A stretch of 64,000 nucleotides of DNA, from assembly GCA_963733935.1 (NCBI GenBank), contig CAVTEQ010000006.1, forward strand, positions 62,001-126,000, given 5' to 3'. The DNA comes from JAHFUA01 sp963733935. GTDB taxonomy: Bacteria > Acidobacteriota > Terriglobia > Terriglobales > Acidobacteriaceae. Shown here one piece after another: positions 53,377-62,141 of the stretch. Below the pieces are notes generated by a model that was not told the origin of the DNA, ran no database searches, and was given only the letters and a program-made list of their open reading frames with translations. Both the position numbers and the translations under genes were made by a program. The stretch's first letter is position 1. The number at the start of each line of letters is the position of its first letter.

Positions 53377-54813
53377 TTACGACTTGGTCCCGCCCACGGT
53401 GAGGCGGTCCACCTTCAACGTGGGAATTCCAACACCGACAGGAACGGACTGGCCGTCTTTGCCGCAGGTCCCGATGCCTTCATCGAGTTGCAGGTCATTG
53501 CCCACCATGGAGACACGGGTAAGCACATCGGGGCCGTTGCCGATCAGGCTGCAGCCCTTGAGCGGCGCGGTAACCTGGCCGTCTTCGATCAGGTAGGCCT
53601 CGGAGGCGGAGAAAACGAACTTGCCGTTGGTGATGTCCACCTGCCCGCCGCCGAAATTCTTGGCGAAGATGCCGTATTTCACCGACCGCAAAATGTCAGC
53701 GGGATCGTCTTCCCCGGCCAGCATATAGGTGTTGGTCATGCGCGGCATGGGGATGTGCTCAAAGCTCTCGCGGCGGCCGTTTCCGGTATCGGGAATCCCC
53801 ATGAGCCGGGAGGAAAGTTTGTCGCTCAGGTATTGCTTCAGGATGCCCTTCTCAATGAGCACGGTATTCTGCGTGGGCGAGCCTTCGTCGTCCACGTTGA
53901 GCGAGCCGCGGCGCGAAGGCAGCGTGCCGTTGTCCACCACCGTGCATTTCTCGCTGGCCACGCGCTTGCCCAACAGCCCGGTGAACGCGGAAGTTCCTTT
54001 GCGGTTGAAGTCGGCTTCCAGACCGTGGCCGATGGCTTCGTGCAGCAGGATGCCCGGCCAGCCCGGTCCCAGGACCACTTCCATCTCGCCTGCGGGAGTG
54101 GGACGCGCGTCGAGCTGGATGATGGCCTGGCGAGCGGCTTCGGCGGCGAAGTGCTCGGGCGTCTTTTCGGTGAGGAAGAAATCGAGAGCCACACGGCCGC
54201 CCCCGCCGGCGGAGCCGCGGGCGGAGTGGCTGTCGGCGCCGTCCGCGCTCTTGGCGATGCAGAAGACGTTGATGCGCGCCAGCGGCTGAACGTCCGCCGC
54301 CAGGGAACCATCGGATCCGACCACCAGGATATGCCGCAACTCATCCGCATAGCTGACGCGCACCTGGGTAATGCGCGGATCGTAGGCGCGGGCGGCCGCG
54401 TCGGCGCGCTGCACCAGCTCCAGCTTGGACGTCATCTCCGCATCCACCGTCGGCGTGGCGGGATAGAGGCTGCGTTCCGCCTCGGGCCGGAAGCCCGTGA
54501 TCGGCGTCTTGGAAGGCCCGCTGGCGATCAGCGCCGCCGTGCGGGCCGCGTGCAGGATGCGCTCCGCGGTAAGTTCGCCGCTGTAAGCGTATCCGGTGCG
54601 CTCGCCGGAGATCACGCGCACGCCGCAGCCGGCAGAAATCCCCTGCGTGGCCGACTTGACCATGGATTCGTCGACACTGATCGAGGTCGTGTACTGGTAT
54701 TCGAAGTACAGGTCCGCGAAGTCGCCGCCGGCCGAAAGGGCCGCGGCAAGGTACCGCTCCAGGTCCGATTCGCTCAGGCCATACCTTTGGAAGAAGAACT
54801 TGCTGTTTGGCAT
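53377..54813 (-). CDS. tldD: TldD-like metalloprotease
   Basis: 478 residues. HEAIGHGLEADFNRKGTSAF contains the HExxxH zinc motif, with the third ligand Cys expected near the C-terminus (LKGCSLIGNGPDVL). GWPGILLHEAIGH and NTYMLAGEDDPADILRSVKY are family hallmarks. It forms a heterodimer with the TldE product downstream, and the two genes are co-directional. Confidence 0.92.
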   Translation of the reverse strand: MPNSKFFFQRYGLSESDLERYLAAALSAGGDFADLYFEYQYTTSISVDESMVKSATQGISAGCGVRVISGERTGYAYSGELTAERILHAARTAALIASGPSKTPITGFRPEAERSLYPATPTVDAEMTSKLELVQRADAAARAYDPRITQVRVSYADELRHILVVGSDGSLAADVQPLARINVFCIAKSADGADSHSARGSAGGGGRVALDFFLTEKTPEHFAAEAARQAIIQLDARPTPAGEMEVVLGPGWPGILLHEAIGHGLEADFNRKGTSAFTGLLGKRVASEKCTVVDNGTLPSRRGSLNVDDEGSPTQNTVLIEKGILKQYLSDKLSSRLMGIPDTGNGRRESFEHIPMPRMTNTYMLAGEDDPADILRSVKYGIFAKNFGGGQVDITNGKFVFSASEAYLIEDGQVTAPLKGCSLIGNGPDVLTRVSMVGNDLQLDEGIGTCGKDGQSVPVGVGIPTLKVDRLTVGGTKS

Positions 54814-54998
54814 CTTTTAGGATTGGATGCGGGAGGGCAGAAGAAGACCCAACAACCCTCCAGACTTAATTACCAAAATGGGCGTTTGTACGTAAGTACC
54901 TTAGCAGAAACCACGTTACTACTCCAACCATCAACCGAGAACCCGTGGTGCATGTCCTTGGGTCGCGCAGGCGCCTGTCCGCCTATAATCGCCGGGCT

Positions 54999-56534
54999 AT
55001 GGAGGCGGACGCTATCACCCGGGCGCTGCAGGACTTCCTCGCCGAGTCGCCCGCGGCCATCGTGGTCGAAGGCGGCGAGGCCATCTTCGACTTTGCCACG
55101 GCGAAGTACGCCTGCGCCACCGAGCACGGCAAGTGCCTGCTGCACCTGTGGTCGGATGAGCGGAACACCGTGCGCCGCGTGCTCGATAGCGAGATGAAGA
55201 ACGGCGCCCTGCGGCTGAAGGTTCAGCGCTTCGGGCAGACGCGGCCGGGCGTCATGGAAATCTGCCGCAACCCCGACCGGCGAACCCCCACCGCGAAGAA
55301 GGCTGCCCGGGCCACCTACCAGCGCCTGCTCGAGCGCGTGCTCGCGCGCAGCTTCTCGGACTTCACTCCGCGGCGAATGAGCACGGCCGCCGACCTCGAG
55401 CGCTCTTTTGGCCCGGTTTACACACGCGGCGAACTGCGAAAGGGGAATTCGTGCTGGGCGGTGTTGGGGGTAAACGCGCAAGAGACGCAGGGTGCAGTTG
55501 ACTCCAGCGTGACTTTCGGCCTGCTCTGGCTGGAGGCGTGCCGAAGCCAGTCGCGGGCGGTTGTGGAAGGGCTAAAGCTCTTCGTTCCAGCCCGCCGCTC
55601 CGCCATTGTTCGTGAACGCATGGCGCTGCTGAACCATCAGGCGGCCAAGTTTGAGCTTTATGAACTGAATGAAGATGAAGGCTCAATCGAACCCGTGGAT
55701 TGTCGCGATCGCGGCAACATCGCCACCCGGCTGGTGCGCTGTCCGGATGAAGAGCGAGTGCGGGAGCGGTTCGCGACAGCCATTGCCCGCATCACGGAGC
55801 TGGCGCCGGAAGCCGAAGTTCGCGTGCTCTCTTCAACCGAGCTGGGATTCCGCCTCCGCGGGCTGGAGTTTGCGCGGGCGCAACTGGCGCCCGGTCCGGG
55901 CTTTCGAAACGTGGAGCAGATCGTCTTCGGCGCCGGTCCTTATCAGGCGACCTTGACCGACGAGAACACCGCCGAATTTGCCGGATTCGTACGCGCGGTC
56001 CGGCAGTCCCGCCGCCCGGATGCTCCGCACACGAGCCCACTTTGGCGGATGCAGCCGGAGCGCTGGCTGGAGTCACTGGTGGCGCGCGACGTAAACGCGC
56101 TCGACTCGCGGCTTGATCCGGCGTGCGTCTACTCGCAGGTGCCGGCGTTCTCGGCGTCCGACCGCGCGATGATCGATGTGCTCACCCTTACTCGCGAGCG
56201 GCGGCTGGCGGTGGTCGAACTCAAGGCTGACGAGGACATCCATCTGCCGCTGCAAGGCCTCGATTACTGGGCGCGCGTGGAGTGGCACCGTGCTCGCGGC
56301 GAATTCGAGAAGTTCGGCTACTTTCCCGGAGCCGAGATCGCGCCCACCCCGCCCCTGCTGTTGCTGGTCGCCCCCGCCCTGCATGTGCACCCGGCTACCG
56401 ATACCCTGCTGCGCTATCTCGCGCCCGAGATCGAGTGCGAGTTGATTGGGATCGGCGAGAAATGGCGCGAAGGCATTCAGGTGGTGTTCCGGAAAAGGCG
56501 GCAAACCCTTTCCGCCGCGGATGCACTCGGATGA
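54999..56534 (+). CDS. Protein of unknown function with a PD-(D/E)XK-like C-terminal core
   Basis: 511 residues from ATG 54999. The C-terminal part has MIDVLTLTRERRLAVVELKA, an Asp, then Glu-x-Lys spacing like restriction-endonuclease-fold nucleases, and a helix (LQGLDYWARVEWHRARGEFE) as expected after the core. The N-terminal part (SPAAIVVEGGEAIFDFATAK) is unfamiliar. It is monocistronic and divergent from tldD. The nuclease assignment is inference. Confidence 0.6.
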   Translation: MEADAITRALQDFLAESPAAIVVEGGEAIFDFATAKYACATEHGKCLLHLWSDERNTVRRVLDSEMKNGALRLKVQRFGQTRPGVMEICRNPDRRTPTAKKAARATYQRLLERVLARSFSDFTPRRMSTAADLERSFGPVYTRGELRKGNSCWAVLGVNAQETQGAVDSSVTFGLLWLEACRSQSRAVVEGLKLFVPARRSAIVRERMALLNHQAAKFELYELNEDEGSIEPVDCRDRGNIATRLVRCPDEERVRERFATAIARITELAPEAEVRVLSSTELGFRLRGLEFARAQLAPGPGFRNVEQIVFGAGPYQATLTDENTAEFAGFVRAVRQSRRPDAPHTSPLWRMQPERWLESLVARDVNALDSRLDPACVYSQVPAFSASDRAMIDVLTLTRERRLAVVELKADEDIHLPLQGLDYWARVEWHRARGEFEKFGYFPGAEIAPTPPLLLLVAPALHVHPATDTLLRYLAPEIECELIGIGEKWREGIQVVFRKRRQTLSAADALG

Positions 56535-56654
56535 ACGCGGATCAAAGAAAAACATTACCGCCGAGACGCAGAGGGCGCCAAGATGTTCCATCGAGTTCCA
56601 GACAAGAAGTGCCGTTCTCGGCGCTCTCGGCGACTCGGCGGCAAAAATGTTTTC

Positions 56655-57838
56655 CTAAGAGCTGCCCTCCCGCGTTCTCGCCAGCCAGTACTCCCGTGCG
56701 GCCGTGGTCATCGGGTCGGTTTCTGCCTTTTCGCCGCGGAAGACACGCGAGATGCCCCGCACCAAACGGCGCAATGGTAGCTCGCCCTGACTGTCGGCAA
56801 AGAAGATCTCTCCGACTTTCACGGAGCGGTAGTACCAGCGCTTCAGGATGGCCAAATTTTCCATGATTTCGATGGCCGTAGACCGCGCCTTCTGTTCACT
56901 CTGCGCCAACGCCTCCTGAACGCGCGACTCCATTGATTGCGGCTTGCCTTCCTTCTGTTGCACGGGAAAAAGTACGGGCTCAGCCAAAACACCGTGCTGG
57001 AAACGGAAGAGCGCTACCGCGCCGGCTTCGGCGGCGGGCTGCACCACCACTCCGGCCAGGCGGTCGAGGGGGCGCACGATCTCCGGCAGACGCGTTGCCG
57101 CGGTGATCTTCTCGATGCGCGCGTGCAGCGCCGCTGCCTGCTCAAATTGCAGGTCGGCGGACGCCCGCTCGCGCTGCTCCTCCAGCTCTCGCAACAGAGA
57201 CTGGCCGCCGCTATCGAGAAAGGCACGCACCCGGCCGACTTCCGCCCGGTATTGCTCCTCGGTGCAGCCGGCAAAACACGGCGCCAGGCACATCTTCATC
57301 TCGGAATAAATGCAGCCCGGATAGGCGGGGTCGGGATGGATCTCAAAATCGCAGCGGCGGATCTTGAACAGGTCGAGCCCGTCGCTCAGGAACTTCTCGG
57401 CAGCGGCGCGGGTGGGGAACGGTCCGTAGTAGACCGAATCGCCGCGCAGGCCGGTGATGCGCTGGCGTGACGTAGGCGCGCGGCCAGGGATTATCCAGGT
57501 TGAACTTCACCAGTGGCGCGAAACGCAGGCGGAGGCGGTCGCGATAGCGTTGCGGGAATACCTGCCGCAGCGTGCGGTAGAGCAGCAGCCCCGATTCGAA
57601 ATCTGAGCCGGTGAGCGTGTATTCGACATGGCGCACGCGGTCCCGCAAGTTGAGGCGACGCACATGCTCCTCTGGCGCGGAGAGCAAACGCGTGAGCCGT
57701 CGCTTCAGGTTGCTGGTCTTCGAGACATAGGGCTCGGCTTGAGGGTCTTCGGCGCGCAGCAGAAAGACCGCCGGCGCCGCCGGGATGGCGGCGAAAGAAC
57801 TCGGCATCGCGCTCGGGCAGGAACTCAAGCGATTGCAC
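56655..57838 (-). CDS. UvrC-like GIY-YIG/UVR protein with two frame breaks
   Basis: Three frames joined: 57838 start (SLEFLPERDAEFF), from about 57790 the GIY-YIG-like domain (AVFLLRAEDPQAEPYVSKTS ... FLDN), and after about 57460 the C-terminal half (GDSVYYGPFPTRAAAEKFLS, CLAPCFAGCTEEQYRAEV, and a UVR-like LQFEQAAALHARIEKI). Two single-base insertions (T near 57793, C near 57462) would restore 393 codons. It resembles the N-terminal half of UvrC (endonuclease for repair) without the C-terminal RNaseH-like part, like Cho-type proteins. Confidence 0.75.
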
Positions 57839-57921
57839 AGGGGAATTTAACCACAGAGCACGGAGGGATCGGGAAACGGATCATCGAGTCATCTGGAACT
57901 CAAAGGACAGGCCGCATATTC

Positions 57922-58185
57922 TTACGATTCGTAGACTTCACGCCGATGCGCGATTCGCGTTACGCTGACGACCTTCGTTGCGCCGCTGATGATGTATACC
58001 ACCCGCCAGTCACCCACCCGGATGCGCCATTGGTCCTTGTAGCCTTTCAGCTTTTTGCATCCTGCGGGCCGCGGGTTGTCCGCCAGCGCGAGAATCTTGC
58101 GATCTATGCGGGTGAACAGGTCATCGGCCAGCGCATCCAATTCCTTTTGCGCCGACGGCTTGATTTCGAGAAAGTATTTAACCAC
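57922..58185 (-). CDS. RelE/ParE-type toxin
   Basis: 87 residues. YFLEIKPSAQKELDALADDL, then KKLKGYKDQWRIRVGDWRVV and ARREVY-like end (HRREVYES) are those of ribosome-dependent RelE or gyrase-directed ParE toxins. It overlaps the antitoxin gene by eight bases. Confidence 0.88.
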   Translation of the reverse strand: MVKYFLEIKPSAQKELDALADDLFTRIDRKILALADNPRPAGCKKLKGYKDQWRIRVGDWRVVYIISGATKVVSVTRIAHRREVYES

Positions 58186-58369
58186 GCGAGCGCGTGCGCT
58201 TCAGGCGGTGGGCGCGGTATTGCTCGTAAGGAATGCCCTTTTCCTTCCGGCGCGATTCAGAAACCAGACCGTCCCAGAAGTCCTCCCAAATGGCCCTGTG
58301 TTTCTTCAGGTCGATCAGAACACCGACCTTGCGGCCCTTCTCGTCGGTCACATACTGGATTCCAGTCAT
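58178..58369 (-). CDS. Phd/RelB-like antitoxin
   Basis: 63 residues: QYVTDEKGRKVGVLIDLKKH (Phd/YefM-like strand and helix) and a charged C-terminus (YEQYRAHRLKRTRSRG). Upstream of the RelE-type toxin, so it is the likely antitoxin. Between 58370 and 58553 no gene is visible. Confidence 0.8.
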   Translation of the reverse strand: MTGIQYVTDEKGRKVGVLIDLKKHRAIWEDFWDGLVSESRRKEKGIPYEQYRAHRLKRTRSRG

Positions 58370-58553
58370 GCTTTCATTCCCTCATGGGGGCGGTTACCGC
58401 AAGTTCTTCCTTCAATCCTGTCCCCAATCATATCCGTTTGTTGAGCAGAACGCACCAACTCGGCCTTCATCCTCAGCAGACTCATGGGTTGAGAATCGCC
58501 GGCGCAGAGCAAAAAGAATGTTGGCGCCGCTGGCGCTCTTACGGTGGACTTTT

Positions 58554-59294
58554 TTACTTTCCACTTTTGACTTTCCAGACAATCTGCCGCAGCATACCCA
58601 GCCAAACCTCAGCATCACTGGCCTGCACATTGAGGCGACGGACCAGTCGGCGCAGTTTCTCGTGAGTTGAAGCCGCGGTGCTTGGCTTTACATAGCCGCT
58701 GGCGCGCAGCGCGTCGAGAAGCATCTCGGTGATTCTCTCCATGGCACCGGCAGTCGCAGGGTGCAGTTTCACGGTGGGTCGCGCTGCTTTCGATTCGCGC
58801 ACGAGTTCATACAGACAGACCGCCACCGCCTGCCCCAGGTTCATCGAGCCGTGCTCTTCGGACGTGGGAATGCGCATCAGCCAATGACAGTGGCTGAGGT
58901 CGTCGTTTGACAGGCCGCGCTTCTCGGAGCCGAACAAAACAGCGATCCGATCGGATGCGAGTTGCCTGCGGATAAGCCGCGCGCCATGTTCCAGCCGTCG
59001 CAGCGGGTGGTGCAATTCCCGGTCGCCTAGCGCGGTGGTTCCAACTACCAGGGCGCAGTCGGCCACCGCTTCCGCAACCGTCTTGTATTCCTCCGCGCTT
59101 GCCAGCAACGCCGAAGCTCCCACCGCGGAACGCGCCTCGCGAAAGGCCACGTGGTACGGGTTCACCACTCGCAGCCGGGAAAACCCAAAGTTGCTGATGG
59201 CGCGAGCGGCTGCCCCGATGTTGAGAGGATTGCGTGGAGACACCAGAACAATGCACAGACTGTCAAGTTCAGCCGGAACAGGCAAACCGATCAC
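58554..59294 (-). CDS. trmJ: tRNA (cytidine/uridine-2'-O-) methyltransferase TrmJ-like
   Basis: 246 residues. SpoU/TrmH class: LVSPRNPLNIGAAARAISNF (motif 1), VLFGSEKRGLSNDDL (motif 2) and SMNLGQAVAVCLYEL (motif 3), the SAM knot. Substrate in TrmJ is tRNA position 32. It starts with a GTG overlapping the DnaC-like stop (GTGA), so the two are coupled. Confidence 0.88.
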   Translation of the reverse strand: MIGLPVPAELDSLCIVLVSPRNPLNIGAAARAISNFGFSRLRVVNPYHVAFREARSAVGASALLASAEEYKTVAEAVADCALVVGTTALGDRELHHPLRRLEHGARLIRRQLASDRIAVLFGSEKRGLSNDDLSHCHWLMRIPTSEEHGSMNLGQAVAVCLYELVRESKAARPTVKLHPATAGAMERITEMLLDALRASGYVKPSTAASTHEKLRRLVRRLNVQASDAEVWLGMLRQIVWKVKSGK

Positions 59295-60086
59295 CGGAAA
59301 CTGGCGCTCTTCACGTTCTGACGGAAGTCCTGGCCCGTGATCTCGATCTTCTTACACATTTCGTGCAGGCGCGACCACATCCGTTCGCCGATGCGGTCGC
59401 CGAGGGTCAGTCTTCGCGCGCGGCTCGCTTAGCTTTGAACCGGTCGATTGGTTCGTTGTCAGGTTTCGTGGGAGGGCGGGGAAGGTCAGGGAAGTTGGTA
59501 GTGATCATCGTGGTCCGCTTATCGTTGTAGCGGGTGTTCAGCATATGGCTAACCGTGTCCCATACCCAATCCGTGGGCTTCACCGCACCCAGTTCGTCCA
59601 GCAGCACGACTTCAGTCTCGAAGATAGGCCGCAGTAGCTCCATTTCCGTAGTCTGCACCGACGGGTTGTAAGAGTTCTGCACCTGCTTGAGCAGGTCGCG
59701 ATAGTCGCAGAACAGGCAGGGAACGCCCTTTCGCAGGAGTTCTTTCAGCACCGCGACGGCCAAGATGCGTCTTGCCGACGCCAACTTCGGCGCCCACGAA
59801 GAGCAGTCCGCGCCCATCGTTCCCCAGCGGGTAGCCAGCCGCGAATTTCTGGGCGATCAAGTTTGGCGGCCGCCAGCGAGCCATGCGCGCCGCGGAAGTC
59901 GGTGTTGAAATCGGAAAAATCACAATGTTCGTAGCGTGCGGGAATGTGTGCCTGAGTGAGCAGGCGCTGGACACGGCCAGAGAGAGCGCAATCGCAACGC
60001 GCGACCTGCCGCAGGTTGGTGTCATTTCCCACCTCCTTCCAGCCGGTGCCGCCGCAGAGAGGACAGAGAGTTTCAGTGGCCTTCAC
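59291..60086 (-). CDS. DnaC/IstB-like AAA+ ATPase with frame breaks
   Basis: From GTG 60086: a Cys4 zinc motif (CPLCGGTGW, CDCAL), then HIPARYEHCDFSDFN, Walker A GAEVGVGKTHL, Walker B VVLLDELGA and LNTRYNDKRTTMITTNF, the helicase-loader fold. Three frame breaks (about 59863, 59770, 59412) interrupt it; the first two are repaired by removing one T from TT. The end (ERMWSRLHEMCKKIEITGQD) overlaps the trmJ start. It may load the replicative helicase or act as a primosome ATPase. Confidence 0.75.
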
Positions 60087-60349
60087 AAGACCTCGCGGGA
60101 GAACTTCTCTGGACTGTAGCGCGCCCCGTCCGCGGCCGCAACCGCTGAAGCCTGTGGAGGAGTGTGGAAGACGCAGCCGCGACACCAGCTCCGGAACTGC
60201 CACACAAGCAGTGCAGAATCGGGCCCCGTCCGGCAAAATTCCGGCAAAGCCGCATTCTGTGCGGTTTTCCACTAATCCTTTGCTTGACAACCCTGGACAA
60301 CACGGGCTAAAAACGCCATTGACTCTACGCTGCCTGGGAGGCAGACCAC

Positions 60350-60628
60350 ATGAACAAGGCTGATATCGTCGACCGGATTGCTGGGGAAGCGGGAATTACC
60401 AAAACCCAGGCGTCCACAGCGCTGGATTCGACCGTCAACTGCATCACCGCGTCCTTGAAAAAGGGCGACCGCGTGACCCTGGTGGGGTTTGGGACGTTTG
60501 CAACGTCGCAACGCAAGGCCCGCACCGGTCGCAATCCCCAAACCGGCAAGCCTATCAAGATCGCTGCCAAGAGAGTTGCCAAATTCACCGCCGGCGCTGA
60601 ACTCAAAAAGGCAGTCAACAAGAAGTAA
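60350..60628 (+). CDS. hupB: HU-type DNA-binding protein
   Basis: 92 residues. MNKADIVDRIAGEAGITKTQ, GDRVTLVGFGTFATSQRKAR, GRNPQTGKPIKIAAKRVAKF is canonical HU/IHF, with the DNA-bending beta arm and Pro near residue 60. Monocistronic. Confidence 0.95.
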   Translation: MNKADIVDRIAGEAGITKTQASTALDSTVNCITASLKKGDRVTLVGFGTFATSQRKARTGRNPQTGKPIKIAAKRVAKFTAGAELKKAVNKK

Positions 60629-60650
60629 TTGTTCCCCTAATCCTCTGGCC

Positions 60651-60682
60651 GGCCCCGCGCTCCGCTTGAGCCGGGGCTTTCG
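60651..60682 (+). terminator. Terminator after HU gene
   Basis: GCCCCG (60652-60657) pairs with CGGGGC (60672-60677), followed by TTTCGTATTTT. Confidence 0.7.
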
Positions 60683-60689
60683 TATTTTG

Positions 60690-60785
60690 GCCATTTGTGA
60701 TTTCTGATTTGTGATTTGCTATTTGCGCGGGCGAACTGGCAATCACAAATCGCGAATCGCAAATTCTCCGGATTGCTGCATCCGC
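60690..60785. repeat. Intergenic palindromic repeat (GATTTGTGATTT type)
   Basis: TTTGTGATTTCTGATTTGTG and, later, CAATCACAAATCGCGAATCG CAAATT form imperfect inverted arms around TTTGCGCGGGCGAACTGG. No gene lies here; the L31 start follows. Confidence 0.45.
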
Positions 60786-60834
60786 AGCCAGTCCTGTAGA
60801 ATCAATATCCTCAAAGGAAGGTTGCGACGAGTCC

Positions 60835-61050
60835 ATGAAGGCCGCTATTCATCCTGTCTACCACGAAGTGCGCGTCACCTGCGCGTGCGGGAACGTCTTC
60901 ACCACGCGTTCCACGCATCGCGGCGACCTCCACCTGGAGATCTGCTCCAATTGCCATCCGTTCTTTACCGGCAAGCAGAAACTGCTGGATACCGCCGGAC
61001 GCGTGGAACGCTTCCGGCGTAAGTACGCCAAGACGGAGAAGAAAGCTTAA
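60835..61050 (+). CDS. rpmE: 50S ribosomal protein L31 (zinc type)
   Basis: 71 residues: MKAAIHPVYHEVRVTCACGN with Cys-x-Cys, CSNCHPFFTGKQKLLDTAGR with Cys-x-x-Cys, giving the Zn site of type A L31. An AAAGGAAGG ribosome site precedes the ATG. Confidence 0.95.
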   Translation: MKAAIHPVYHEVRVTCACGNVFTTRSTHRGDLHLEICSNCHPFFTGKQKLLDTAGRVERFRRKYAKTEKKA

Positions 61051-61143
61051 ACCCGCTCCACGCGCGGGCACGCTCCAGTCGCCTTTTCGTTCCGGGACCA
61101 ATCCGATACAATGGCGCGCCAGTTTCGGCGAAGAGGGATTGGT

Positions 61144-62061
61144 ATGCGCAGAATCGTATGGTTAATTGTGGCGTGTCTGCTGGCGGCCGCCGCTGCTGCT
61201 CAACAGCCCGACTTTTCCAAGGTTGAGATCCAAGTCACCAAGGTGGCGGGAACGGTTTACATGCTGCAGGGGTACGGCGGCAACATCGGGGTTTCCGTCG
61301 GCGAAGACGGCATCCTGATCGTCGATGACCAGTTTGCGCCGCTGGCCGATAAAATCAAGGCCGCGCTCAAAGGCATCAGCGACAAGCCGGTGAAGTTCGT
61401 CCTGAATACCCATTGGCATTTCGACCACACCGGCGGCAATCCCTATTTCGGGGACACCGCGCCCATCATCGCGCACGAGAACGTCCGCAAGCGCCTCGCC
61501 AGCGGCGGCACTATCAGTGCTTTTAAAATGGAAATCCCGCCTGCACCCAAGGCGGCGCTGCCGGTCATCACCTTCGACGACAAGGTCACCGTCCACATCA
61601 ACGGCGAAGACATCCGAGCCATCCACTTCCCCAACGGCCACACCGATGGTGACATCGTCGTCTTCTTCCCCAAGTCCAACGTGGTGCACATGGGCGACGA
61701 TTTCTTCTCCGGCATGTTCCCCTTCGTGGACCTCGATAGCGGCGGCAGCGTGAAGGGCCTGATCGAGGACGTGGCGCAGATCATCCCCATGCTCCCGCCG
61801 GACGTGAAGGTCATCCCCGGCCACGGGCCGCTCTCGACGCTCGATGACCTGAAGAAGTTTGCGGCCATGCTGCGCGGTACATCGGCAGCCGTTGCCGCTG
61901 CCATGAAGCAGGGCAAAAGCCTCGATCAGATGAAGAAGGAAAATGTGCTCGCGAGTTACGCTGACTGGGGTAAAGGAATGCTCAAGCCAGACCAGTTCAC
62001 TGAAATTATCTACAACGATCTAAGCGGGAAGAAGACGGGCGTACTTTTGAAGCACAATTAA
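61144..62061 (+). CDS. Secreted MBL-fold metallo-hydrolase
   Basis: 305 residues from ATG 61144 with a signal peptide (IVWLIVACLLAAAAAAQQ). Zinc motif THWHFDHTGG (HxHxDH), further ligands in PNGHTDGD and GDDFFSG, and PGHGPL, as in periplasmic beta-lactamase-like hydrolases. Substrate unknown; not a classical subclass B1-B3 lactamase by motif alone. Confidence 0.85.
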   Translation: MRRIVWLIVACLLAAAAAAQQPDFSKVEIQVTKVAGTVYMLQGYGGNIGVSVGEDGILIVDDQFAPLADKIKAALKGISDKPVKFVLNTHWHFDHTGGNPYFGDTAPIIAHENVRKRLASGGTISAFKMEIPPAPKAALPVITFDDKVTVHINGEDIRAIHFPNGHTDGDIVVFFPKSNVVHMGDDFFSGMFPFVDLDSGGSVKGLIEDVAQIIPMLPPDVKVIPGHGPLSTLDDLKKFAAMLRGTSAAVAAAMKQGKSLDQMKKENVLASYADWGKGMLKPDQFTEIIYNDLSGKKTGVLLKHN

Positions 62062-62064
62062 AAA

Positions 62065-62140
62065 AACCAGCCACGGATTCACACGGATCTTCACGGATCA
62101 TGTTGCGATCCGTGTTCAATCCGTGAAAATCTGTGGCGTT
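62065..62140. repeat. Intergenic palindromic repeat, likely bidirectional terminator
   Basis: CCACGGATTCACACGGATCT TCACGGATC is mirrored by GATCCGTGTTCAATCCGTGA and following bases, between the convergent MBL and gatB genes. Confidence 0.5.
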
Positions 62141-62141
62141 T

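Noticed and set aside
53488..55197. A 569-codon plus-strand open frame
   Set aside because: Antisense to tldD, whose HEAIGH motif is intact.
61144..62061. Metallo-beta-lactamase as an antibiotic resistance gene
   Set aside because: The HxHxDH motif alone marks the broad MBL fold; no subclass-specific residues could be confirmed, so only a general hydrolase call is made.
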